Source of the DNA: Dryocola clanedunensis
GTDB taxonomy: Bacteria; Pseudomonadota; Gammaproteobacteria; Enterobacterales; Enterobacteriaceae
Assembly (NCBI RefSeq): GCF_025215155.1
Contig: NZ_JALHAM010000121.1
Length of the DNA: 64,000 bases
Reading direction: 5' to 3' (one strand)
The translations under genes were made by a program, and so were the position numbers. Below, in pieces: positions 49,624 to 58,325 of the stretch. The notes below the pieces were generated by a model that worked only from the letters and a program-made list of their open reading frames with translations, did not search any database and was not told the DNA's origin. The first letter of the stretch is position 1; every line of letters starts with the position of its first letter.

Positions 49624-50562
49624 TTAGTTAAAAGGTTGCAGATCGACGCGGGCCATCATGGCGGCCAGCTGGGTGCGATCGGTAATACCAACGTTGCTCT
49701 GGCTCACCGCCAGCGCCGCGACGGCCGTTGCCAGGCGCAGGGTATGCTCGCTGGATTCACGCATCAGCAGGCCGTAAATCAGGCCGCCAACCATGGAATC
49801 CCCGGCGCCCACGGTGCTGACCACTTCGCAGGCAGGCGGTTTCGCAATCCATTCGCCCGACGCGTTCACCCACAGCGCGCCTTCGGCACCCAGTGAGATA
49901 ACAACGTGTGCGATACCCTGCTCGCGTAATAAGTGCGCGGCTTCGATCACATCTTTCATTTCCGGCAGTTTGCGGCCGGCCCAGATTTCCAGCTCGCGGC
50001 GGTTGGGTTTTACCAGCCACGGTGCAGCTTTCAGCCCGGCGACCAGCGCCTCACGGCTGCTGTCAAAGATGATGCACGGACACTGGCTGCGCAGACGAGT
50101 CATCCAGTCGGTGAAGGCTTCCGGCGACACGCCCACAGGCAGGCTGCCGCTGACGCAAACCATATCGAACTGGCCCAGCCAGCTCAGGGAATCGGCAACG
50201 AAGCGCTCCCAGTCGGACGGCGTCACTTCAAAGCCGGAGAAGTTAAAGTCGGTGACTTCGCCGTCTTTCTCGGTCAGCTTGACGTTGATGCGGGTACGGC
50301 CCTGCACCACCTGGAAACGGTTGGCGATGCCCAGCTCGCTGAACAGCTGCTGGAAACCGTCCTGGTTGTCTTTGCCCAGGAAACCGCCCACGGTGACGTC
50401 AATGCCCAGGTCTTTAAGTACCTTAGCGACGTTGATGCCTTTACCTGCCGCGTGCAGGCCGGTGGTACGAACCAGGTTGACTTCACCGCGCTCAACTTCC
50501 GGGGTATAGCCGACCAGGTCGTAAGCCGGGTTCAGCGTAATTGTTGCAACACGTCTGGTCAT
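49624..50562 (-). CDS. fruK: FruK, 1-phosphofructokinase
   Basis: PfkB-family kinase converting fructose 1-phosphate to fructose 1,6-bisphosphate. It has 312 residues, as in E. coli. The PfkB signature 1 (AAGKGINVAKVLKDLG) and signature 2 with catalytic Asp (STVGAGDSMVGGLIYG) are intact. Start overlaps the fruB stop by 4 nt; 16 bp separate it from fruA. Confidence 0.97.
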   Translation of the reverse strand: MTRRVATITLNPAYDLVGYTPEVERGEVNLVRTTGLHAAGKGINVAKVLKDLGIDVTVGGFLGKDNQDGFQQLFSELGIANRFQVVQGRTRINVKLTEKDGEVTDFNFSGFEVTPSDWERFVADSLSWLGQFDMVCVSGSLPVGVSPEAFTDWMTRLRSQCPCIIFDSSREALVAGLKAAPWLVKPNRRELEIWAGRKLPEMKDVIEAAHLLREQGIAHVVISLGAEGALWVNASGEWIAKPPACEVVSTVGAGDSMVGGLIYGLLMRESSEHTLRLATAVAALAVSQSNVGITDRTQLAAMMARVDLQPFN

Positions 50563-51692
50563 GCGGCCCCCTCGCCCAGACCGGCGGCGATAGCTTCACC
50601 GATAGCCTGTAGTGCCTGTTGTGCGTCATCGCCCTGTGCGGTAAAGCGCAGACGGTGGCCTTTTTTCACGCCCAGCGCGACAACTTTCATCAGGCTGCGA
50701 CCGTTAGCGGGCTTCCCAGAGCCGTCAAGGTTGGTGACGGTGATTTCACTGGTAAATTGTTTGATGGTGTTCACCAGCATCGTACCCGGACGGGCGTGCA
50801 GGCCGTGCTCGTTACGAATGGTGAACTCTTCCGTCAGCAGATCTTCAGCCGGTGCGGCATCGCTGGTCAGCAGCGTCAGCAACGTCGGTGCGTCGGCCTT
50901 CAGCAGATGTTCAGCTTTGTTGTTGATCAGCAGATCGCTAAGGCGGTTAAGTACCTGCAATGGCTGATCGTCAGCGACGGCTACGGTCATCAGCATGGAG
51001 ACCGGCTCGCCTTCCGCCTCAAAAGGCGCAGCGGGACGGCTGATAGCCACCGCGCTGGCAAGATTGCCCTCGGTGCTGTCGTTCAGCCAGATGCCCTGCC
51101 CCAGATACAGCGGCGTGCCGGATACTACGTGGCTGACAAAAGAAGCATCTGCGGCACCCGCCTGTTTGATGCGGCCAGCGTTCAGCGCCTGCAATGTCAT
51201 GAGATCGCTTGCGGTAACGTCCAGCGCCAGCAGGGAGTTGTCAAACAGCAGCGCGGCGCTTTGTTTTTCACCCATCAACAGGGCGCGTACTTCTTCTGCA
51301 GTCGAAGCGGTGCGCAGCTGTTCAGCTACGGAGTCATCGCTTAACACATGCGTCAGCTGACGCAGCAGCCCCAGGTGTTCGTCGGAGCTGGCGGCAATAC
51401 CGATGGCCACATAGGCTTTCTGCCCTTCTGCCCACTCAATGCCCTGCGGGTACTGGAAGACCTGAACGCCGGTTTTCAGCACCAAATCGCGGGTATCCGT
51501 CGTGCCGTGCGGGATGGCGATGCCATTGCCCAGATAAGTTGCGGTCTGCTGCTCACGCGCAAGCATGCCGTCGACATAGCCTTCGGCCACGTTCCCTGCC
51601 TGCACAAGTGCAGCGGCAACCTGACGGATGGCCTCTTCTTTACTCCCGGCGCTTTGGCCAGGATGGATATCCTGAACAGATAACTGGAACAT
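50559..51692 (-). CDS. fruB: FruB, fructose PTS diphosphoryl transfer protein (EIIA-M-FPr)
   Basis: Carries phosphate from enzyme I to FruA. It has 377 residues (E. coli 376): an EIIA domain with phospho-His62 (NGIAIPHGTTD), a middle domain, and a C-terminal HPr-like FPr domain with His299 (IRNEHGLHARPGT) and NGRSLMKVVAL. First gene of the operon; two Cra sites lie upstream. The ATG is preceded by AGGAGAGAGGACTT. Confidence 0.97.
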   Translation of the reverse strand: MFQLSVQDIHPGQSAGSKEEAIRQVAAALVQAGNVAEGYVDGMLAREQQTATYLGNGIAIPHGTTDTRDLVLKTGVQVFQYPQGIEWAEGQKAYVAIGIAASSDEHLGLLRQLTHVLSDDSVAEQLRTASTAEEVRALLMGEKQSAALLFDNSLLALDVTASDLMTLQALNAGRIKQAGAADASFVSHVVSGTPLYLGQGIWLNDSTEGNLASAVAISRPAAPFEAEGEPVSMLMTVAVADDQPLQVLNRLSDLLINNKAEHLLKADAPTLLTLLTSDAAPAEDLLTEEFTIRNEHGLHARPGTMLVNTIKQFTSEITVTNLDGSGKPANGRSLMKVVALGVKKGHRLRFTAQGDDAQQALQAIGEAIAAGLGEGAA

Positions 51693-51713
51693 AAGTCCTC
51701 TCTCCTGCCGAAT

Positions 51714-51725
51714 TGAAACGATTCA
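51714..51725. promoter_or_regulatory. Cra (FruR) operator 1 of fruBKA
   Basis: TGAAACGATTCA, one mismatch from the palindromic Cra site, 21 bp upstream of the fruB ATG. Confidence 0.75.
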
Positions 51726-51779
51726 GCTTGTGTGAGAAAAAAAGCGTCCTCTGGTACGAAACTGGCAACAAGACGACGC

Positions 51780-51791
51780 TGAAACGTTTCA
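51780..51791. promoter_or_regulatory. Cra (FruR) operator 2 of fruBKA
   Basis: TGAAACGTTTCA is a perfect palindrome, 66 bp from operator 1. Two Cra sites upstream of fruB are also known in E. coli. Confidence 0.85.
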
Positions 51792-51889
51792 ATGAGTGTC
51801 TGTATTTCCCGCAGTTCAGGCAAGCGTTGTCGCTATTTGTTTACTGGAACTTTGAGGTTACGCACAAATTTCGCCTTATCGATAACCAA

Positions 51890-51923
51890 AAGCTGAAAGG
51901 GTCTCGCGCGAAACTTTCAGCTT
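51890..51923. other. Perfect stem-loop and CTTCAGC repeats upstream of setB
   Basis: AAGCTGAAAG / CTTTCAGCTT form a perfect 10-bp stem with a 14-nt loop. The right arm runs into CTTCAGC at 51921 and again at 51931. There is no T-tract, so it is not a standard terminator. It could be a leader structure of setB or a regulator site. Confidence 0.5.
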
Positions 51924-52059
51924 CAGCAAACTTCAGCTTTAGCAAAACTTAATCGGAACGCTGTTTTGACTTTTTGTGTTCCTGTTGATTTGAACAACTG
52001 TTTATTTAGTGTCAAGGCGAGTAAACTCCGCGCGTTCACTCATCAACGACCCTGACCCC

Positions 52060-53241
52060 ATGCAAAACACCCCTGTGGCCGCGGCCCGCAAGCCCCTCGA
52101 TCTGACGTCGTCCGCCTTCTTGATTGTAGCTTTTTTAACCGGCATTGCAGGCGCGCTGCAAACACCGACTCTGAGCCTGTTTCTGACAACGGAAGTGCAT
52201 GTCCGCCCGGCGCTGGTCGGCTTCTTTTTTACCGGTAGCGCGGTGATTGGTATTCTGGTCAGCCAGTTTCTGGCCGGACGTTCGGACCGCAAAGGTGACC
52301 GTAAGGCGCTGATCTTTGTCTGCTGCCTGCTCGGCGCGCTGGCCTGCGTGCTGTTTGCATGGAATCGTAATTACTTCATTTTGCTGTTCGTCGGCGTGTT
52401 TCTCAGCAGCTTCGGCTCCACCGCCAACCCGCAGATGTTCGCGCTGGCCCGTGAGCACGCGGACCGCACCGGCCGCGAAGCCGTGATGTTCAGCTCGATT
52501 TTACGCGCACAGGTTTCCCTGGCCTGGGTTATCGGCCCGCCAATCGCCTACGCGCTGGCGCTGGGTTTTGGCTTTACGACCATGTACCTGAGCGCCGCCT
52601 TTGCTTTTGTGGTCTGCAGCCTGATGGTCTGGCTATTCCTGCCGTCGATGCGCAAAACGCCCGTTGCTGCTACCGGCAAGCTGGAAGCCCCTCGCCGCAA
52701 CCGTCGCGACGCGCTGCTGTTATTTATCGCCTGCACCATGATGTGGGGCTGCAACAGCCTGTACATCATCAATATGCCGCTCTACATCATTAACGAACTG
52801 CATCTGCCGGAAAAACTGGCGGGCGTGATGATGGGGACGGCGGCAGGTCTTGAGATCCCCACCATGCTGATTGCGGGCTACTACGCAAAACGGTTCGGTA
52901 AACGCTTCCTGATGCGTATCGCGCTGGTGGCAGGCCTGGTGTTCTACATAGGGATGCTAACGCTGCACAACGAGATGATGCTGCTGGGGTTACAGCTGAT
53001 GAACGCGATTTTCATCGGCATTCTGGCGGGGATTGGGATGCTTTATTTCCAGGATTTGATGCCGGGCCAGGCAGGTGCTGCCACCACGCTGTATACCAAT
53101 ACCACCCGCGTAGGCTGGATTATTGCAGGCTCAATGGCCGGAGTGGTGGCTGAGATCTGGAGCTACCATACGGTGTTCTTTATCGCGCTTGGCATGATTG
53201 CCATTACGGCTTACTGCCTGCTGCGCATTAAAGACGTTTAA
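52060..53241 (+). CDS. setB: SetB, sugar efflux MFS transporter
   Basis: Proton-driven exporter of glucose/lactose-type sugars in E. coli. ATG 52060 (MQNTPVAAARKPLDLTSS) gives 393 residues, equal to E. coli; the open frame starts at 52009 without homology. Twelve helices, FLTGIAGALQTPTLSLFL, LAGRSDRKGDRK (MFS loop 2-3) and FGSTANPQMFALAREHAD are recognisable. Its stop overlaps the convergent yeiW stop by 4 bp. Confidence 0.95.
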   Translation: MQNTPVAAARKPLDLTSSAFLIVAFLTGIAGALQTPTLSLFLTTEVHVRPALVGFFFTGSAVIGILVSQFLAGRSDRKGDRKALIFVCCLLGALACVLFAWNRNYFILLFVGVFLSSFGSTANPQMFALAREHADRTGREAVMFSSILRAQVSLAWVIGPPIAYALALGFGFTTMYLSAAFAFVVCSLMVWLFLPSMRKTPVAATGKLEAPRRNRRDALLLFIACTMMWGCNSLYIINMPLYIINELHLPEKLAGVMMGTAAGLEIPTMLIAGYYAKRFGKRFLMRIALVAGLVFYIGMLTLHNEMMLLGLQLMNAIFIGILAGIGMLYFQDLMPGQAGAATTLYTNTTRVGWIIAGSMAGVVAEIWSYHTVFFIALGMIAITAYCLLRIKDV

Positions 53242-53492
53242 GGGGCCGTTGCGGCCTCAAGCCAGATGAGATAGTCCATCGCCTGCGCGCGTGTTGTGCC
53301 GCACATCTCGCGGCTGGCCTGCAGGCTGGCGCAAACCTTTGGCCTCAGCGGCGAAAGAAAGATTTTGCAGCGCATATCGTCGCCGAGCTGAACGCAGGGA
53401 GTATTTGCCGGTTTGCCGTTGGGCATGCCGGGTATCGGGCTGGATACGGAAGGTGCGGTGCAGCAGGCGCCGCAATCAGGACGACAGTCCAT
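53238..53492 (-). CDS. yeiW: YeiW, small Cys-cluster protein (YkgJ family)
   Basis: An 84-residue protein (E. coli 84) of the UPF0153/YkgJ zinc- or iron-chelating cysteine cluster family. Cys residues in MDCRPDCGACC, TPCVQL, RCKIF and VCASL are conserved. ATG 53492 is chosen over an upstream Met two codons earlier by match to E. coli. Function unknown. Confidence 0.9.
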   Translation of the reverse strand: MDCRPDCGACCTAPSVSSPIPGMPNGKPANTPCVQLGDDMRCKIFLSPLRPKVCASLQASREMCGTTRAQAMDYLIWLEAATAP

Positions 53493-53664
53493 CAGCAATA
53501 CTCCGGTGGGCTGGCTAAGTGAGCGGACTGTAGCAGCCCCGCTCCGCCTTTACTACGCACATTTATACTTTGTCTCACCAGCGATGAAATCCGCTTGCCT
53601 GAACTGCCCCTCGCGAGTAATTTGTCGCAATATTTTCGCCTCTCAAATTTTACAGGAAACACCG

Positions 53665-54237
53665 ATGGCAAGAGCTAACGAAATCAAAAAGGGTATGGTC
53701 CTTAACCACAACGGCAAGCTGCTGATTGTTAAAGATATCGACATCCAGTCACCGAGCGCGCGCGGCGCGGCTACACTTTACAAGATGCGTTTTTCCGACG
53801 TCCGTACCGGGCAGAAGGTTGAAGAGCGTTTCAAAGGTGACGATATCGTCGATACCATTACCCTGACCCGTCGTTTCGTTGATTTCTCTTATATCGATGG
53901 CAACGAATACGTGTTCATGGATAAAGAAGATTACACGCCGTACATCTTCACCAAAGACCAGATCGAAGACGAGCTTCAGTTCATCCCGGAAGGCGGTATG
54001 CCCGACATGCAGGTGCTGACCTGGGACGGCCAGCTGCTGGCGCTGGAGCTGCCGCAGACCGTGGATCTGGAAATCGTTGAAACAGCCCCTGGCATCAAAG
54101 GCGCGTCAGCAAGCTCCCGCACCAAGCCCGCCACGATGTCCACCGGCCTGGTGATTCAGGTGCCGGAATACATGGTGACCGGCGAGAAGATCCGCATTCA
54201 TATCGCTGAGAAGCGCTCTATGGGCCGTGCTGATTAA
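53665..54237 (+). CDS. yeiP: YeiP, elongation factor P-like protein
   Basis: EF-P paralogue (EfpL), 190 residues as in E. coli, with three beta-barrel domains. The tip loop reads SARGA: the position of the EF-P modified Lys34 is Gly34 with Arg33 next to it, so beta-lysylation is not expected. That is the normal YeiP state, and the arginine may act at the peptidyl-transferase centre. The ACAGGAAAC ribosome site supports ATG 53665; the frame upstream to 53413 is antisense to yeiW. Confidence 0.96.
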   Translation: MARANEIKKGMVLNHNGKLLIVKDIDIQSPSARGAATLYKMRFSDVRTGQKVEERFKGDDIVDTITLTRRFVDFSYIDGNEYVFMDKEDYTPYIFTKDQIEDELQFIPEGGMPDMQVLTWDGQLLALELPQTVDLEIVETAPGIKGASASSRTKPATMSTGLVIQVPEYMVTGEKIRIHIAEKRSMGRAD

Positions 54238-54244
54238 TTAAAAT

Positions 54245-54273
54245 GTCGGATGGCGAATGCTTATCCGGCCTGC
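54245..54273. repeat. REP-like element after yeiP
   Basis: GTCGGATGGCGAATGCTTATCC followed by GGCCTGC, a REP unit in the yeiP-uxuA gap. Confidence 0.6.
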
Positions 54274-54277
54274 GACC

Positions 54278-54307
54278 AAAAAAAACGCGCCTTCAGGCGC
54301 GTTTTTT
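54278..54307. terminator. Bidirectional terminator between yeiP and uxuA
   Basis: ACGCGCC-TTCA-GGCGCGT stem flanked by A-run on the left and T-run on the right, suited to both convergent genes. Confidence 0.88.
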
Positions 54308-54322
54308 ATATCTCCGTTCAGC

Positions 54323-55516
54323 TTATTTCAGCAGGTCCGGGAACATCATCTGCTTTAGCGCCAGCTCTACGCCGCGCACCTCAGCTAGCCCTTTCAGGCG
54401 GCCAATCGCCGAATAGCCCGGGTTGGTTTTCTTGTGCAGATCGTCCAGCATCTGGTGGCCGTGATCGGGGCGCATCGGAATCGGGCGTAAATCACCGCGT
54501 GCTTTACGGCGCTGCTCTTCTGTCAGAATTGCCTTCACTACCGCAACCATATCCACATCGCCTTGCAGGTGTGCGCCTTCGTGGAACGTTTTCGGGTTGT
54601 CTTCGCGGCAGGTTGCGCGCAGATGAGTGAAGTGAATGCGATCGCCGAAGGTTTCGATCATGTGGACCAGGTCGTTGTCCGCGCGCACGCCGTAAGAACC
54701 GGTACACATGGTGAAACCGTTATTGATGCTGTCGACGGTTTCTTTCAGCCATTGCATATCTTCAATGGTAGAGACAATGCGCGGCAGGCCGAGGATTGGA
54801 CGCGGTGGATCGTCCGGGTGAACGGCAAGACGTACGCCGACTTCATCGGCCACGGCGACGATAGCTCGCAGGAAGTAAGCCATGTTTTCGCGCAGCTGTT
54901 CTTTGTTAATGCCGTCGTATTCCGCAAGACGCGCACGGAACTGATCCAGCGTATAGCCCTCTTCCGCTCCCGGCAGGCCCGCGATGATATTGCGGGTTAG
55001 CGTTTCAATGGCTGCTGCGGACATGTTGTGGAAGTAGTCCTGCGCCTGGCGCTGCTCTTCTTCGCTGTAATCTGCCTCAGCGCCCTGACGTTTTAATATA
55101 TGAAGTTCAAACGCCGCGAAGGCAATCTGGTCAAAACGCAGCGCTCGCGAACCGTCCGGCAGTTCATATTCCAGATCGGTACGCGTCCAGTCGAGGATCG
55201 GCATAAAGTTGTAGCAGACGGTATCAATCCCACATTCAGCCAGGTTACGGATGCTTTGCTGATAGTTAGCGATGTGTTTGTCGTACTCGCCGCTGTGGGT
55301 CTTAATCTCTTCGTGAACGGGGATACTTTCGACGACGGACCAGGTCAGCCCTTTCGCCGTAAGCTCAGCCTGACGCTGTTTAATATCCTCGACCGGCCAG
55401 ACTTCACCGTTAGGAATGTGGTGCAAAGCGGTGACCACACCAGTCGCGCCCGCCTGGCGCACATCATCCAGTGATACAGGGTCTTTCGGGCCATACCAAC
55501 GCCAGGTTTGTTCCAT
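54323..55516 (-). CDS. uxuA: UxuA, mannonate dehydratase
   Basis: Converts D-mannonate to 2-keto-3-deoxygluconate in glucuronate catabolism. It has 397 residues (E. coli 394) with a TIM-barrel fold. MEQTWRWYGPKDPVSLDDVR start, CYNFMPILDWTRTDL, VHPDDPPRPILGLPRI, CTGSYGVRADND, FTHLRATCRED and MRPDHGHQML carry conserved metal and catalytic residues. It is divergent from uxuB rather than in a uxuAB operon as in K-12, and lies between yeiP and yeiR. Confidence 0.96.
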   Translation of the reverse strand: MEQTWRWYGPKDPVSLDDVRQAGATGVVTALHHIPNGEVWPVEDIKQRQAELTAKGLTWSVVESIPVHEEIKTHSGEYDKHIANYQQSIRNLAECGIDTVCYNFMPILDWTRTDLEYELPDGSRALRFDQIAFAAFELHILKRQGAEADYSEEEQRQAQDYFHNMSAAAIETLTRNIIAGLPGAEEGYTLDQFRARLAEYDGINKEQLRENMAYFLRAIVAVADEVGVRLAVHPDDPPRPILGLPRIVSTIEDMQWLKETVDSINNGFTMCTGSYGVRADNDLVHMIETFGDRIHFTHLRATCREDNPKTFHEGAHLQGDVDMVAVVKAILTEEQRRKARGDLRPIPMRPDHGHQMLDDLHKKTNPGYSAIGRLKGLAEVRGVELALKQMMFPDLLK

Positions 55517-55534
55517 TACCAGTTCCTCAGTTTA

Positions 55535-55552
55535 AAGTTGTCATACCAATTC
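55535..55552. promoter_or_regulatory. UxuR/ExuR operator-like site
   Basis: AAGTTGTCATACCAATTC resembles the hexuronate operator palindrome AAATTGGTATACCAATTT at 14 of 18 positions, with one strong half. It sits just upstream of uxuA in the divergent uxuA/uxuB region. Confidence 0.6.
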
Positions 55553-55618
55553 TACGAAAAGATGATGGCGACTACCATACCGCAATCCGGCTTATCGTCA
55601 ATTTACCGGGCAACATTG

Positions 55619-55634
55619 GTTGATCAATCTCACA
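55619..55634. promoter_or_regulatory. CRP-like site between uxuA and uxuB
   Basis: GTTGA-TCAATC-TCACA keeps one perfect CRP half-site and three of five bases in the other. CRP control of uxu genes is known in E. coli. Confidence 0.45.
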
Positions 55635-55726
55635 TTAAAGGGATAAACCCTGCACACCAATTTAATTTGCTGTCATATAACTTTAGACTGCAATTGTTAT
55701 CATTACGTTAATCAGGATTTGCATTT

Positions 55727-57187
55727 ATGAATACAATCGCTTCCGTCACCCTGCCAGAAGGCGTCCAACAGCCGGGCTATGACCGCCAGGCGCTGAAAAC
55801 GCGTATCGTCCATTTTGGCTTTGGCGCATTTCACCGGGCGCACCAGGCTCTGTTGACCGACCGGGTGCTTAACGCCCAGGGCGGTGACTGGGGGATCTGT
55901 GAGATTAGCCTGTTTAGCGGCGATAAACTGATGAGCGCCCTGCGCGTGCAGGATCACCTGTATACCGTGCTGGAAAAAGGGCCGAATGGGAACCAGGCGA
56001 TTATTGTCGGCGCGGTGAATGAGTGTCTGAACGCGAAACTCGACGGGATGGAAGCAATAATAGAGAAATTCTGCGAGCCGCAGGTCGCTATTGTCTCGCT
56101 GACGGTGACGGAAAAAGGCTACTGCATCGATCCGGCGACGGGCAAGCTGGACGCCGCTAACGAACGCATCATGCACGACCAGCAAAACCCTGCTGAACCT
56201 CACTCTGTCCCCGGCATTCTGGTGGAAGCTCTTCACCGCCGCCGTGAACGCGGCCTGCCTCCGTTTACCGCTCTCTCCTGCGATAACATTCCGGACAACG
56301 GTCACGTAGTGCGAAACGCCGTCATCGGCATGGCGGAAAAGCGCAGCCAGCCGCTGGCCGACTGGATACGTGAATACGTGACTTTCCCGAGCACGATGGT
56401 TGACCGTATCGTACCCGCGGCCACCGAAGAATCTTTGCAGGAGATTACTGACGTGCTCGGCGTAGAAGATCCGTGTGCGATTTCAGGCGAGCCGTTTATT
56501 CAGTGGGTCATTGAGGATAACTTTGTCGCGGGCCGCCCGGCCTGGGAAGTTGCCGGCGTGGAGATGGTGGACGATGTGATGCCCTGGGAGCAGATGAAGC
56601 TGCGCATGCTTAACGGCAGCCACTCGTTCCTGGCGTACCTCGGCTATCTGGCAGGCTATCAGCATATTAATGACTGCATGGCCGATGAGCATTTCAAACG
56701 TGCCGCTCATCAGCTCATGGTGCAAGAGCAGGCTCCCACCCTGCGTGTCAAAGGCGTCGACCTTCAGCAGTATGCCAACAGCCTTCTTGAGCGATTCAGT
56801 AACCCTGCCTTGCAGCATCGCACCTGGCAGATAGCGATGGATGGCAGCCAGAAGCTCCCGCAGCGTATGCTGGAAAGCGTGCGCTGGCATTTGCAACAGG
56901 GCACTGAGTGGTCCTGTCTGGCACTGGGTATTGCGGGCTGGATGCGCTATGTCAGCGGTGTGGATGATGCAGGCAATGCTATCGATATTCGCGACCCGCT
57001 GGCGCAAAAAATCAGAGGACTTATCGAGCAAAGCTCTGAAAATGAACGTGTTGCCGCCCTGCTTTCCCTCCATGAGATCTTTGGTCAAGACCTTCCCAAC
57101 GATGAACGATTTGTACAATGCGTGGGTGCTGCCTGGGACGAATTGCGGGCCAGAGGTGCAAAACAGGCCGTGGCAAACCTGGTTTAA
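55727..57187 (+). CDS. uxuB: UxuB, fructuronate reductase (D-mannonate oxidoreductase)
   Basis: NAD-dependent long-chain polyol-type dehydrogenase that reduces fructuronate to mannonate, the step before UxuA. It has 486 residues, as in E. coli. The Rossmann-side motif IVHFGFGAFHRAHQALL, the central VTFPSTMVDRIVP and MKLRMLNGSHSFLAYLGYLAG with the catalytic Lys region are present. Start codon has AGGA upstream. Divergent from uxuA over a 210-bp control region. Confidence 0.95.
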   Translation: MNTIASVTLPEGVQQPGYDRQALKTRIVHFGFGAFHRAHQALLTDRVLNAQGGDWGICEISLFSGDKLMSALRVQDHLYTVLEKGPNGNQAIIVGAVNECLNAKLDGMEAIIEKFCEPQVAIVSLTVTEKGYCIDPATGKLDAANERIMHDQQNPAEPHSVPGILVEALHRRRERGLPPFTALSCDNIPDNGHVVRNAVIGMAEKRSQPLADWIREYVTFPSTMVDRIVPAATEESLQEITDVLGVEDPCAISGEPFIQWVIEDNFVAGRPAWEVAGVEMVDDVMPWEQMKLRMLNGSHSFLAYLGYLAGYQHINDCMADEHFKRAAHQLMVQEQAPTLRVKGVDLQQYANSLLERFSNPALQHRTWQIAMDGSQKLPQRMLESVRWHLQQGTEWSCLALGIAGWMRYVSGVDDAGNAIDIRDPLAQKIRGLIEQSSENERVAALLSLHEIFGQDLPNDERFVQCVGAAWDELRARGAKQAVANLV

Positions 57188-57301
57188 TTAACGATCCATG
57201 CCCTTAAAGCGGCCTTGTTTGGCTACAGGCCCTTTTAGGACTTCTTTTTTTCCCCAATGTTGTTCAGGATACAGGCTGATCTTAACGCCTCCGGAGCAAC
57301 T

Positions 57302-58306
57302 GTGACCAAAACCAATCTGATTACCGGTTTTCTTGGCAGTGGAAAAACCACCACTCTTCTTCATCTGCTGGCGAATAAGCCCGGTGACGAAAAATGGGCC
57401 GTGCTGGTCAATGAATTTGGCGAAGTCGGCATTGATGGCGCGCTGCTGGCCGACAGCGGCGCCCTGCTCAAAGAGATCCCCGGCGGTTGTATGTGCTGCG
57501 TCAACGGTCTGCCTATGCAGGTGGGTCTGAATACGCTGCTGCGCCAGGGAAAACCTGACCGCCTGCTGATTGAGCCAACTGGCCTGGGCCATCCTAAACA
57601 GATCCTCGATATGCTGACCGCCGATGTCTACCAGCCCTGGATTGACCTGCGGGCAACGCTGTGTCTGCTTGATGCTCGCCAGCTACTCGATGAGCGGAGC
57701 GTCAATAATGACAACTTCCGCGACCAGCTCGCCGCCGCAGATATTATTATCGCCAATAAAAGCGACCGGGCGACGGATGAAAGTCGAGAGGCGCTGGAAC
57801 AGTGGCAACGGCAGTTTGCTGATGAGCGCAGCGTCATCCCGACGCAAAATGGTCAGATAGATATCAGCCTGCTGGATAAGCCGCGGCAGAATCAGCGTCT
57901 CCTTCCTGCAAGTCAGGAACATAGCCATGCTCATGCGGCGAACCGCGGCCTCGCGGCGCTGAATTTACCCGAACACCAGCGCTGGAGACGCAGCATAAAT
58001 AGCGGCCAGGGCTACGTGGCCTGCGGCTGGATTTTCGATGCTGACACCGTTTTTGACACCGTTGGTATTCTTGAATGGGCGCGCCTGGCACCGGTCGGCA
58101 GAGTAAAAGGCGTGGTGCGTATTGCTGAAGGCCTGGTGCGTATCAACCACCAGGGCGATGATTTACACATCGAAACGCAGAACGTTGCCCCCCCGGACAG
58201 CCGCATAGAATTAATCAACGACCATGATACTGACTGGAACAGCTTGCAAAGCGCCCTGTTGAAGCTACGTTTAAGCTCGCAAGTCTACCCTCCCCTGTCG
58301 ACATAA
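57302..58306 (+). CDS. yeiR: YeiR, COG0523-family zinc-associated GTPase
   Basis: G3E GTPase of the CobW/COG0523 metallochaperone group; E. coli YeiR is a zinc-binding GTPase. GTG 57302 (VTKTNLITGFLGSGKTT) gives 334 residues (E. coli 328); the frame reaches back to 57257 without homology. Walker A FLGSGKTT, the metal motif GGCMCC, Walker B-like LIEPTGLGHP and NKSD are intact; a His-rich stretch EHSHAHAAN lies in the linker. No Zur box was seen upstream. Confidence 0.93.
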   Translation: MTKTNLITGFLGSGKTTTLLHLLANKPGDEKWAVLVNEFGEVGIDGALLADSGALLKEIPGGCMCCVNGLPMQVGLNTLLRQGKPDRLLIEPTGLGHPKQILDMLTADVYQPWIDLRATLCLLDARQLLDERSVNNDNFRDQLAAADIIIANKSDRATDESREALEQWQRQFADERSVIPTQNGQIDISLLDKPRQNQRLLPASQEHSHAHAANRGLAALNLPEHQRWRRSINSGQGYVACGWIFDADTVFDTVGILEWARLAPVGRVKGVVRIAEGLVRINHQGDDLHIETQNVAPPDSRIELINDHDTDWNSLQSALLKLRLSSQVYPPLST

Positions 58307-58325
58307 GATTTTGAAAAACTGCATC

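Larger units (their letters stand above)
51693..52059. promoter_or_regulatory. fruB / setB divergent control region
   Basis: This 367-bp gap holds the fruBKA promoter with two Cra sites near the fruB side, AT-rich sequence in the middle and a stem-loop at 51890-51923 on the setB side. No further gene was recognised. Confidence 0.6.
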
